Positions 25,952 to 36,626 of a stretch of 64,000 nucleotides of DNA are shown piece after piece (the first letter of the stretch is position 1; the number at the start of each line of letters is the position of its first letter). The DNA is from Globodera rostochiensis (lineage: Eukaryota > Nematoda > Chromadorea > Rhabditida > Heteroderidae), in NCBI GenBank assembly GCA_018350325.1, contig JAEVLN010000006.1, positions 2,556,693-2,620,692 on the forward strand, written 5' to 3'. The notes under the pieces are model-generated. The model made no database searches. It had not been told where the DNA came from and saw nothing but the letters and a program-made list of their open reading frames with translations. Position numbers and translations under genes: made by a program.

Positions 25952-28900
25952 CAAGCTGAAGCAGATGACCAACTTCCACTGGGTGGACGGAAAGTCGCCA
26001 CGGGACTCGCCGTAAGTTGCTTGTGCCATAAAAACAATTGTTTTGTACGAATTTTCAAAAAAAAATTTTGGTTTTGTACGAATTTTCAAAAAAAAATTTT
26101 GGTTTACGCCTCCCCCGCCCATTTGCAGTGTTTGCGGTTGGGACCATTCAAAGTGTCCAGAAGGCTACCCGGCACATACGTACATACTCGCGGGCCTTGG
26201 CATTGTGGTGGTCAGCTTGTTCATCGCCTTCATCCTCATCTACAGGTTGTTCAAAAAATTATAATTTGTTTTGTTTTTTAAAAACTGAATCAATTTATTT
26301 TCAGGCATTATCGAGCCGCGCCCGAGTTGGCCAAGATGACATGGAAGGTGCTTAATGAATAAAAATACTTAATATTTTACATATGCGCGGGGCTTATTTG
26401 GTCAATTTTAAAATGTTTTTGGGTCTGATCTGATTCATACATAATCTGTGGACATTGGGGCAATGTTCTGATCTGGAATGCCTGAAATTGGGCTCTGATC
26501 TAACACGTGCCTGAGTCATGTTCAGTCTGATTTGGCGCATGGTCCCACGTGACCCCTACTTGTTTTCATAGTGATCTGGTCGGAAAATTTGATCAGACTC
26601 GTGCATGTGCACGCACTTGGCTGATCTGGTACCGAAATTTGATCAGACACCCCAAGGGGCTCCCACTTAGCTTCATAGTGATCTGACCCCCACATTTGAT
26701 CAGACTTCCTCATTGAACCCCACTTCTGGCTCCGAATGATCAGACTCCCCAATGGGCTCCCATCATAGTGATCTGGTCCACGAATTTGATCAGAACTCCT
26801 AGACCCCCACATTTCTTTCATAGTGATCTGGTCCCCGAATTTTATCAAATTCTTTGATCATTTGCAAATATAAATCGATCAGTTCCACCCATTTCCCAAA
26901 TACTCTGATCACCCAAAAACAAATCCAGATCAAATGGGAGGAGCTGGACGGTGAGGACTGCCGACGGGAGAAGAAGAAGAAGCGGCAGCAGAACAGCTCA
27001 GCTGCAAAGTTGGCCCGGTCCGACGCCATTGAGCAGTCCGAGGCGCTGCTGCGCTGCAACAGCCGAATGTCCGTCGGCTCGGACAAGGTACAGTAGCGCC
27101 ATAGTCAGAAGCTTACAGTATACTCAGTAATGTACAGTACTCCCCTCCTCCATTGTCTACAGTAACGCTAACCTCTTTTGTGCACGTCTCGTCCACTTTT
27201 TTAAAAACATTTTTTGGTTGAAAAAATTCTTGCAACAACAAAAAAATAATAATTTTTTTCAGAATTTTAATATAGGTAAATAAATGTATGAAGAAACAAA
27301 AATTGTTTTTTTTTGACATAATTTTATTTATTTTTTCTCTTGTCGTGTCTTTTTTGCACTTTTGCACCTCATCGGTTGGCGTTTTGTTTACGCTAAATTT
27401 TGTCAAATTTTTTCAAATCGAAAAATAAAATTTCTCAATTTTTCAAAATCGAATTCTCCCTTTTTACAAATAGCTTTATGCAGTGCTAAAATTTTTATGC
27501 CAAAAAAATGCTTGTAGTAATTTGAATAGAAAAAGGGACGCTTTAGGCTCTTTTGGAACAGCGTTTATTGGACCCGATACCCTGATCTGATCCAACGTTT
27601 TGGTTAATGTAAGCTTGCTGATCAGTGGGTTTGTCGGTGATTTGGGTGGATCAAATCACGGATCACCGAAACTATAGAAAATTGTGGCACTCCCCCGCTT
27701 CATCAGCAGCATTCCCAAATACTCTGATCACCCAAAAACAAATCCAGATCAAATGGGAGGAGCTGGACGGTGAGGACTGCCGACGGGAGAAGAAGAAGAA
27801 GAAGCGGCAGCAGAACAGCTCAGCTGCAAAGTTGGCCCGGTCCGACGCCATTGAGCAGTCCGAGGCGCTGCTGCGCTGCAACAGCCGAATGTCCGTCGGC
27901 TCGGACAAGGTACAGTAGCGCCATAGTCAGAAGCTTACAGTATACTCAGTAATGTACAGTACTCCCCTCCTCCATTGTCTGTAACGCTAACCTCTTTTTC
28001 TTGTTTTTGTGCCCTACCGTAACCCAACGCAAAAAATAAAAAATCACGGGTCACTGAAACTATAGAAAATTGTCACTCCCCTCTTCAGCATCAGCGTGTT
28101 TAATGCCATTTTTGTCCCAACCATTCAGCGCAGCTCGTCGTCTGGTGCCACGCGCAAAATTTCGACGATGATTGACCGCAAGTTTAGCATGTTCACGCGC
28201 CATGTTGACACTGGCATCAGTGCCATGGAAATGCAGAAAAACCAGATCTTCATCCAAACAGCCATGTACAAGGGCACCATGGTGGCCATCAAGATGTTGA
28301 ACTTGGACCTGAAGAAGTACCAGAAACTGGAGCTGCCCCGCTCGCTGCTCGTCCAGCTGAAGGAGATGAAGGACCTGCAGCATGAGCACATCACGCGATT
28401 CTACGGTGCATGCGTGGACGCGCCCAACTACTGCATTGTGACGGAGTACTGCCAGAAGGGCTCGCTGGAAGACATCCTGGAGAACGAGACGTTCAAGCTG
28501 GACAAGTTGATGAAATACTCGCTGCTGCAAGACTTGGTCAAGGTGGTGTGCACACATGCAATTTGGAAACTTTTGGTGTAATCTGCTGGTCCAAATTGTG
28601 CAGGGCATGCACTACTTGCACAGAACTTCGGTGACCCATGGGCGGTTGAAGTCGTCCAACTGCGTGGTGGACAGTCGCTTTGTGCTCAAAGTGACCGACT
28701 TCGGGCTGGCCGAGCTGCACGCCATGGAGGAGCCGGAGGAGTTGGGCACGTACTCCTACTACAAAAGTGCCAATTTTGTTTTGTTTGTGTTTGGGATCAG
28801 CATTTTTTGATCAGAAATTGTTGCGGGGATCGGAAATTCATTTTTTGATCACGTTCAACTTCGGTTTCTGGTTTTCCAAAACAAAATTTTCAGAAAAATT

Positions 28901-29708
28901 GTGGACAGCACCGGAGCTGCTCAGGAATCCGAACGCGCCCATCCAGGGCACCCAGAAGGGCGACGTGTACAGTTTTGCGCTCATTCTGCACGAGATGCTC
29001 TACAGAAAGGGTGCCTTCTACAGGGGCGACGAGGAAAGCCCGACCCCGCAGGGTGTGCAATTCGTTCACACACACAATTCAAAAGCATTAATTTAATTTA
29101 CAACAATTTTCAGAGATACTGCAACAGCTGCAGATGATCACGCCGATGGACGCGCAGCTGTACAGGCCGGTCATCCCCGACTTCTCGCCGGTGGACGACA
29201 CGCCGGAGACGGTGAAGAAGCTGCTCGACCTGATGATGGCATGCTGGGGTGACATTCCGCACTTACGACCCGACTTCAGCACCATTCGTAAAGTGGTGCA
29301 CACGCTGAACAAGTAGGCATCAAAGCAGCAATTTTTTCGTAATTTTTGAACAATTTTTTGAAAGAATTTATTTTATATTTATTATACAATTTTTTTTTTA
29401 ATTTAAAATGGTTTTCATCTGTTTTTGTTTAAGAGCTATTATTTTTTGCTCAAAATAAATATTTTAAAAGGTCAATAATTTAGGGTAATTATTAAATTCT
29501 ATTTTCAAAAACACGATTTTTGTTCCGGCAAAAACAAAAAATGTTTGCCATGCCAAACACTTTCAGGGAAAACGAGACGAGCAATTTTGTGGACAATTTG
29601 CTGAAGCGTATGGAGCAATATGCGACCAACTTGGAGGGGCTGGTGGAGAAGCGGACGCAGGAGAATTTGGGCGAGAAGAAAAGGGTGTCGTGGGCGCAGA
29701 TTCTCTAA
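25952..29708 (+). CDS. Receptor guanylyl cyclase fragment: transmembrane, kinase-homology and linker domains
   Basis: Exons read: 25952-26011, 26129-26245, 26305-26347, 26929-27087 and/or 27748-27909, 28129-28542, 28604-28766, 28894-29052, 29114-29312 and 29567-29708. All phases fit. The order is a membrane-proximal [23 protein letters not shown] segment, a transmembrane helix ([20 protein letters not shown]), a basic juxtamembrane region and a kinase-homology domain. Landmarks in the latter are [52 protein letters not shown] and CW.D.P..RP. The dimerisation linker ([25 protein letters not shown]) follows. The frame stops after [11 protein letters not shown], exactly where the cyclase catalytic domain should start. 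No cyclase exon is seen downstream, and no ectodomain exon directly upstream. It is therefore probably a truncated gene. An unseen distant cyclase exon, spliced from AAAAGG/gtgtcg, cannot be excluded. Confidence 0.87.
26513..26860. repeat. Intronic TGATCTG/GATCAGA repeat
   Basis: Five to six imperfect units of 50-70 bp repeat 'catagtgatctggtcc' and 'aatttgatcagactcc'. They lie in the intron before the first copy of the duplicated exon of the receptor guanylyl cyclase. Confidence 0.8.
27711..27996 (+). repeat. Tandem duplicate of the 26892-27179 exon block
   Basis: About 288 bp containing a complete exon, its acceptor (acaaatccag) and its donor (gacaaggtacag) occur twice, at 26892-27179 and 27711-27996. 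They are nearly identical. The second copy has one extra AAG codon in the Lys run and lacks 'aca' in the 3' flank. Both exons (53 and 54 codons) begin and end in phase 0. Each can be included, skipped or joined without a frameshift. They encode the juxtamembrane segment [16 protein letters not shown] through RMSVGSDK. Confidence 0.93.
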
Positions 29709-29716
29709 ATTTATGG

Positions 29717-29830
29717 ATAATAATCCCGCCCCCTCTAATAATCCCGCCCCCTCTAATAATCCCGCCCCCTCTAATAATCCCGCCCCCTCTAATAATCCCG
29801 CCCCTCTAATAATCCCGCCCCCTCTAATAA
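29717..29830. repeat. 18-bp minisatellite taataatcccgccccctc
   Basis: About six tandem copies directly after the stop codon of the truncated receptor guanylyl cyclase, one of them 1-2 bp short. Confidence 0.9.
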
Positions 29831-29923
29831 TTCACTTTTTTATAAATTCTGTCCTTATTTTTCGAATTTTGTGAAGATTTTCATAATTTTTGTATCCAAA
29901 TTCGAAATGAGAAAAGTTCAAAG

Positions 29924-30491
29924 TAGGGTTGAGAGGGACCGGGACTTTTGGGAAAAACTGGGACCGGGACTTCCCGGGACCAGAAAAACCGGGACCGGGA
30001 CCAAGATTTTCAACCGGGACCGGGACTAACCGGGACTTTTCAATGGAATTTTTTTTTGTAATTTTTTGAGATTCAGCTTTACTTTTAGGGGGAGGTGGGG
30101 GTCTGCCGATAGGCGCCGCCGAGAAAAATTTTTGAAATTTTGACTCAATTTGTTAAGGAAATTTCATCAAAATTTTAGCAAAATTAGGAATTTTGCTTCG
30201 AAATTCAGAGAAAAAAAACTGGTTTAAGTAAGAGTGGAGGATGTCCAAAAATTTTTACAAAAAGTGACAATCTTTGTTAAGGAAATTGAAGCAAAAAATT
30301 CAAAGACGTGATGATTGATGATGCCATCATTAGGGGTGTATATTTAGTCCCGGTTGGTCCCGGTCCCGGCGGGACCAAAAAACCGGGACCGGGACTTTCA
30401 GATTTTAAAAAGTCCCGTCCCGACCGGGACCGGGACCTGAAAAACCCGGGAAATCCCGTCCCGGTACCGGTACCGGTCCCGCTCAACCCTA
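29924..30491. mobile_element. hAT-type element, TAGGGTTGAG ends, CCGGGAC word
   Basis: Ends TAGGGTTGAG / CTCAACCCTA and exact target duplication gttcaaag (29916-29923, 30492-30499). Both arms are dense in ggaccgggac / gtcccggtcccg words. The middle holds an AT-rich core and a copy of the GC hairpin (ctgccgataggcgccgcc, near 30103). Confidence 0.95.
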
Positions 30492-30649
30492 GTTCAAAGC
30501 GAATTTTATTCGCTCCAATTTCATCAATCAAATAAAATTCAAACTGCGGTCGGCGAATGGCATGGCTTCAATTACAAAATTTTTGATGCTCAATTAGCCG
30601 GTGGGGGGATTTGGACCGGTAGCCGTCCGGGTTCGTGCTTTGTAAGTAC

Positions 30650-31289
30650 TATAGACGAGATTTTCAAGTTTTAACATTTGCGAATAGGGAATCATGAGAG
30701 AAGCCTGGAAATAGCATTCATTTCGAAAATACAATTAGAGCGACTTTTTTAGTCAATACTTTTTGAGAATAACTCAATATTTCGCCATTTTTCCGTAATA
30801 AATCAATATTTTAGGCATTTTTCTTGAGAAATATGCAATTTTTAGGCATTTTTACGAAAATTTTTGAAAAAATTCAATATTTCAGGCACGTTTTCCCAAA
30901 ATTTCTTCAAAAAATGCAATAAAAACGACAAAATTTGACCCTAAAAATCAAAAAAAATTTCAAACCAAAAATGCTCGACTTAAAAATGACTTTTTCTTTG
31001 ACCAAAATCCACCCCCCAAAGATCGACATTCCTAAATTTTTTTTTTTGATATTTTTTATAAAATTTTTCAAAACATGTGAAAATATTATATTTCCAATTA
31101 AAAGAGGAAAATTAATAAAGAATGACGAATTTTGAAGGTTTTTACTCAAAATTTGACTGAGGGTTAGTTTAGCCATTTTTTAATCAATATTTTGGCACTT
31201 TTTGGGGTTTTGGTCTATATTTTGAGAGTTTTAGTTCATATTTTAAGTCCATATTTGGCGTTTTTTAGTCCATATAAATCTCGTCTCTA
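30650..31289. mobile_element. hAT-type element, TATAGACGAGATT ends
   Basis: Inverted ends TATAGACGAGATT / AATCTCGTCTCTA and exact target duplication gtaagtac (30642-30649, 31290-31297). The unoccupied site survives as a single gtaagtac in the paralogous sequence of copy A (about 22884) and copy C (about 54313), which proves insertion after the duplication. The arms iterate 'aatattttaggcattttt'. Part of a similar element lies in the caspase intron at 58459-58675. Confidence 0.95.
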
Positions 31290-31466
31290 GTAAGTACACA
31301 GCAATACAAACAAACGTGTATGTTTCTCTACTCACTATATGTGCATATTTCTCTTTTTCGTATTTGTTTCAACAACACATTTTTCAACCATCCCTACTCC
31401 TTGCAAACCAATAGGTATTTATTAATTTCATAATAAACATACGTTTGTTGTACTGCAAGTACACAA

Positions 31467-31613
31467 CAGGGATTTAACCGAATTACGGTCTTTTTGGCAG
31501 AACGGTAAGATCCTTAATATTTAAAACAGGATTTTCGGTCACATTTTTGGGTCCGGCCTGGACATTTTTTAGGACCCGTACACTGACTTTTTTTTGGCTC
31601 CGTTACATCCCTG
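31467..31613. mobile_element. 147-bp hAT-type MITE, CAGGGATTTAAC ends
   Basis: Ends cagggatttaac and gttacatccctg with exact target duplication gtacacaa (31459-31466, 31614-31621). It lies upstream of caspase copy B. A one-ended copy of the same start lies at 54544 upstream of copy C. Confidence 0.93.
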
Positions 31614-31919
31614 GTACACAACAATAGTCATGGAGGTTTGGTTTTGTGAAATTAGACGAAAATAGCTCACCTCAGCTTTCTAATGAGTAAATTTGAAATT
31701 TGAAATGCCCTTTAACGATTCGTTCTTCTTTGTGGTGTCACAATCTTTGAAATTTGAAAGCCCTTTTAACAATTAGTTCTGTTTTGTGGTCCCCCAATCT
31801 GAACGGCATCCAACTCGTTCCGCGCCAACTCGTTCATCCTCAACTAGTTAACCTACCCCGCTTGTTTATGCGTTCCTTTTTGTGATGTTCCAATCACTGC
31901 AATTAATAGGTCTTTTTTT

Positions 31920-32898
31920 AAAGATGTGTCCTTGGCAAGTGGCTGATGGGCCTCTTACTTTTCTGATCAACAAAATCAAAAAAAGGAAAGTGCCAAATTC
32001 CGTTGTGGACTATGAAATGAATAAAAAACACGTAAGTCTAAAAATGAGCAAGTAAAAATAAAAGAAACAATTCCCCCCATTAGGTGTATCCGAATTTCTC
32101 CACTCCGAAAGGGCTGTGTATCATTTTCAACAATTATTCATTCAAGCCGCCGAGCTGATCAACGGCCAAAATGCTCCCCTGCAGTTAGGGAAAGCGAAGC
32201 TCGTATGATTTTGAATTTATATTTTTTTGCATTCAGTCTGAATCATTTTAATATTTAAATTTTCAAACTATGAATCAAAATTTCTATCTTTGTACAAGCG
32301 TGCCGGGGGGGGGGGGTATATGCATCTTGCAGTTTTTTGCTTAGATACTTCAAAGAAACATCTCATTTTTCTCATCAGCTTGATTTTAATGGTCATAAAA
32401 TAGCATATTTTGCATAAGGGACTCAAAAAATATTTAGACCGAGAAGAGACTGGCACCGGTACTCCAGATTTACTCTTTAAATTTTTTGATTTTTGAAAAA
32501 TTTGTTAAGAAAATTAATCAAAAAATTGTATAAGTGCAAAGAAGCAATAAAATGAAAACATGACTTAATATCAAATGTTCTTCCCCGGCTGATTCAGGAT
32601 CAACATAACCACCAACGCGGACACCTCACAGCTCGTTTGACGTGCCCGCGTTTCAAATCGTGGCGAACGTGATGGGTGCATACATTGTGCGCGGTGTTTG
32701 GGCGGTACGCCGGTGAGGAGGACGCGAGTAAATGGCTTGGTGACGGAGATGGTTCACGCAAAGATAGGCGCTCCTCCTGAAGAGTACATGCAGACGCCTG
32801 ATTACACCTCTTTGACGAAGAGGTTTTACTTTTATCCCGGGGTTACCCGTGGATAAAAGTAGACCTCTTTGTTAAAGAAGAGGTGGAATCAAGCGTCA
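31920..32898 (+). pseudogene. Caspase copy B, degraded
   Basis: Recognisable pieces are exon 2 (VADGPLTFLINKIK..., ending VVDYEMNKKH before gtaagt) and the first half of exon 3 (VYPNFSTPKGLCIIFNNY). A deletion fuses the latter to the end of exon 5 (ELINGQNAPLQLGK), removing the substrate-binding RTGTK and the catalytic His. The active-site microexon survives as FVQACRG near 32299. The linker exon is truncated near 32465. The small-subunit exon (from 32600) has a frameshift after INITTNAD, and a gap replaces part of the SWRN..GSWW segment. The 3' palindromic tail (about 32785-32898) is intact and followed by a G run. This is a clear pseudogene in the same orientation as the intact gene. Confidence 0.88.
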
Positions 32899-32899
32899 C

Positions 32900-35571
32900 C
32901 TGTACTCGGGGGGGGGGGGGGGTGTCCGTTCAAAATCGATGTTCCCAACCAAATACACTATTCCCCGGAATCCACATTTTATTATGTATGTTTGTTTTTC
33001 ATAAAAGCATCATTGTATTACCTTCCGAAATATATGTAACCGAAATCGTCTGAGTTTTTCAAACATAAAAGTCAAAAATTTTTTCTTTAGTCGGCGTTGT
33101 CAAATTTTGTGCGTTTAAATGTCCTGTGCTATCCATTTAATTTGTACGAGTTTAGCATAATAGCATTTGGCAAATAGCCCTTTTTGCATTCATTTTTGCG
33201 TTATTCAAAAACATGTTGCACCCGCTAGTAGAATCAATATCACACAAATTTGCGTATGCATGTTGCACGCCGTAGCCCGATTCCTGATTAGAGTCAATGG
33301 GGGAAAATATTGCATTTATAAGCTTATTGGTGGCCAAGGGTTCCGTCCGCAAATATGAAATCGAAAATAGAGAAATTCTAGCGCGTTTGTGAACGAACCG
33401 AAAAAATGTCGGTTTCGGTTCGATTTGGTTTGAAACCGACAGCCTTATTCAGAAACTTTTTCAAAAAAGTTATAGCTTAGAAATCGGCAGAGCTTTTTGG
33501 CTCGGGGTTTTTTTGTGGTTAGTGTGGCAAATATTGCCGATCCGTAAAACAGATTTTTGTCCTGGAAAATATTGCCGGTTCTGATTCCTATCCTTAAAAA
33601 TTGTTTATTGTGTAATTTTGGTATAAACAAATCTTTTTGTTTCCATCGTCTTTAGGCGCTTACCACGTGCTTTTAGTATTTTGGTTGATATTGATTGCTA
33701 CATATACAACATTTTTGGTCGTCGTCCAGTTGAATTTAACACCCATTAAGATGACATCATCAGTGACAATTTTCAATCTTTCTTTTACAAAAATATGGCA
33801 AGTAATTGATGGTCTAGTGGTTTGTCTTTTCGGCAAGCTTATGTTATGTGTTGGGGGCTAACCCGCTTGAGTGTAATCACTTATTTTTTTTCCTTTATTC
33901 ACATACCGCTTCCTCACATTAATAAAATTTAATACAGACGCATGCTTTTACCCTAGAAAACATGCATTTAAAAACGACGAAATGTCGCCTAGACCAAATG
34001 TGAGCGTACCGAAGCATCAGTTTTTTCGTTACCGGGCGAAATGTCAGGACACCTTGAAAAACATAAAAAACTTAACACCTAATTAAAGCCTACACAAAGT
34101 TTGATTATAACTGGTCGACATTCGGACCGATTTTGGCTTGGTCGGTATTCGGACGGTCGACATTCAGACCGTACGCCCTGAACATTTTTGATTTTTCGAA
34201 AAAATGTTCGAATTCGGGTCAGGGGTTCGAAATTGGTATGAATGGAGGTCAGATTCGGATTCTACGCCCCGGAATACCCCTAATAAAAATTTTTTATCGA
34301 CTTTAAAAAAAAATTTATTTTTTTTTTGACATTTCGTGGTTTTTGGCTGAGTTGACATTTCGTAGCTTTGACATTTCGTGGCTTTGACATTATGTGGGGC
34401 AGCGGCTCACAAATTACACAAGTGGAGTATTAATGAGGATTTGTATTGATGAAACAATTTATTAAATTTTTAAGAATTTAAAAACTTTTTTGGGCCGGCT
34501 TTTTATAACATTTTGGAATTTTCATTTTTTGGTTGGACGAACTTACAAAACCATAGGGGACCTTTATTTTACCTAAGTACAAAATTGGTAAATAAATGGA
34601 CAAGTAGTCTTGGATAAATAAGAAAAAGCTCAAATGATAAAAATTGAACAATTCGGTCTAGTTTGAAAGGAGTTTTGATTTTTTGGTAAAATTAAAAAAT
34701 CCCGCGCGGGATCCCGCAAAGATCCCGCACGAGATTTTGAATTGTAATCCCGCAGCGGGATCCGCAAATCCGGTTTTGCCGCACTCTACTAGAGACGAGA
34801 TTTTCACGCTTTAACATGTCTTTTTTTGCGAATACGGACGGATCATAAGAGAAGCCCAAATTGCATTTTTCGAAAAATTTTAGAATTAGAGCGACTTTTT
34901 AGTCCGCATAAATTCGTAAAATTCTAAAAATCATATTTTGAAACTTCAAAAGAAACAAAAATATGCCCTCTCATATTTTTAAATCAAAAATGCATTTTTT
35001 TTGAACCAAGAATGCACCACCAAAGATCGAGAATTTGAAGAATGACCAGGGCTACGATATCTGCTGCTTTAGCAGCTTTTTGTGGTTTTTTCAGGGGTAA
35101 GTAGGCAAAAAAAAAGCAACAGCAATTTTTTAGAGAATTTTAAAGATTTATTGATTTTTATTTTTTTATATGTTTTCACGGAACAAATTATATGTATATC
35201 ATTCGACTTCTCAAAAAAAGCAGCAGCAATTTTTTAGAGGATTTTAAAGATTTATTGATTTTTTTATATGTTTTCATCTGTTAATTTATGATTTTTTTTG
35301 CGGGAAACCGAAAATCATTTTGAAGCAAGATATGAGCCCGGGACTGAACTGTCTCTTTCAATAGAGACTCAGTTGTCCACTGATTAAAAAAATGGGCAAA
35401 ATCACTTACCTAAATAGGGCTTCTTAAAAAATGCTGGAGACGAAATGGAGTAATATTTTGCTACGATTTCTATGTACGACAACAAACTTCACCCGATCTC
35501 GGCCAACTCAACTTCAAAGTGGTTTGCTAAAGTGATTTTTGAATTATTTATCAGAAATGTACTGATATTAG
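32900..35571. other. Duplicated caspase 3' flank, then AT-rich repeats
   Basis: Positions 32900-33390 match the 3' flank of copy A (about 21890-21430) in inverted orientation. After that no gene is visible. Noted repeats are a one-ended TTCGCCC transposon end at 34018-34063, a TTCGAA-family repeat at 34190-34290 and a GCGGGATCCCGC-word end at 34690-34786. Confidence 0.5.
34390..34560 (+). repeat. SINE tail copy (5'-truncated)
   Basis: Ends in ttggttggacgaacttacaaaaccatag, the same tail as the tRNA-headed repeats at 51298-51525 and 61963-62175. The tRNA-like head is not recognisable here. Confidence 0.55.
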
Positions 35572-35574
35572 GAG

Positions 35575-35690
35575 CAGGGATGCGATCGGCAAATCACAAA
35601 AACGTGGAAAACGAGTTCAAAAACGTGGAAAAAACGTGGAAAATGTTTTCAAAAACGTGGAAAAAACGTGGAAAATTTTTTAAGCCTTTA
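35575..35690. mobile_element. One-ended hAT-type remnant with AAAACGTGG word
   Basis: Starts cagggatgcgatcggcaaatc and is then made almost entirely of aaaacgtgg units. It is inserted into the sequence 'ttatcagaaatgtactgatattaggag', which belongs to the CAGGGTTGCC family at 35939 and 49576. This records nested insertion. The right end is missing. Confidence 0.6.
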
Positions 35691-35938
35691 TTTTAATATA
35701 AAATTGCTCGAAAAATCATTAAATAACATATTTATCACCACTTTTCACCATTTTGAGCAAATTTGGCAGAGAAAGGAAGTAATTATGGGCTTGGGGGCAA
35801 GTCAAATCGGAATTGAATTTTATGGAAACAAGTGCATTCAAAAGATGCGTTCCCATAAATCGATCAGTTTCGAACCCTTGGCCCGAATTCGAAGGTTTTT
35901 CGATTTCAAAATTTTTTCGGAATCTTTTGGCCTTAAAG

Positions 35939-36449
35939 CAGGGTTGCCAACTGTACTTATTTATCAGAAATGTACTGATATTAGGAGGCATAATCTGACA
36001 AATTAAAAATGTACTGATTTGTCAGAAATGTACTGATTTCAACTCGGCGTACTGATTTTGTACTGATTTTCAGGATAATTCCTATTTTTGGACCAATTTT
36101 CTTAACAAATTGAGTCGAAAATCCAAAAATTTTCTCGGCGGCGCCTATCGGCACCGCCGATCCCTCACCCCTACTAAAGCAGAATTTGGAAAAAAATTGC
36201 ATTTTTGAAAAAAAAAACGAAAATCGGCAAAACTCAAAAATCCATGTGAACAGCTGCAATTTCCAACCCCCGAATTGTTGGAAAATTGTTGGTGACGAGA
36301 AATATGGTTAAAAACGCACATTTCATGCGAAAAAAATAAAGATTTACTATATTTTGAAACATTTTTTATAATGTACTGATTTTTGACCCCAAAATCTGAT
36401 ATTTTGATTCCAATGTACTGATTTTGGAAAATTTTTGTTGGCAACCCTG
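35939..36449. mobile_element. hAT-type element, CAGGGTTGCCAAC family (copy 1)
   Basis: Ends CAGGGTTGCCAAC / GTTGGCAACCCTG. The arms iterate 'atgtactgattt', and a GC hairpin lies at 36137-36158. The left flank (about 70 bp ending ccttaaag) equals that of the copy at 49576-50072, but the right flank does not repeat ccttaaag. This copy therefore arrived by duplication or capture with its left neighbour, not by simple transposition. Confidence 0.9.
36137..36158. other. Recurrent GC hairpin GGCGGCGCC-TATC-GGCACCGCC
   Basis: Two 9-bp arms (one G.T-type mismatch) around TATC, inside AT-rich sequence. About ten copies occur in the window: near 30103, 36137, 37152, 38178 (decayed), 49773, 51585, 51698, 59014, 62334 and 62469. 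Those inside complete elements belong to families with unrelated termini. Flanking sequence (caattttcttaacaaatt, aaaaattttctc) is partly conserved too. Confidence 0.9.
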
Positions 36450-36626
36450 AGTAATAGTGTTTGGTTTGAAAATGAACTTTTTGATACATACTATATGTCT
36501 AACAACATTCTCTCTCTCTCTGCCCTCACTCAGCACAAATTATCGATTGTGTCTTAACCTTTACCGATCCATCGCCCATAAAAGTTACATTCTTCTGCTT
36601 TCCTTTTCCCGCATTTGCCTTTCCAA

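Noticed and set aside
33637..33861. Hydrophobic 74-codon plus-strand frame resembling a membrane protein
   Set aside because: AT-rich sequence gives Phe/Leu/Ile-rich translations by chance; no splice or family support.
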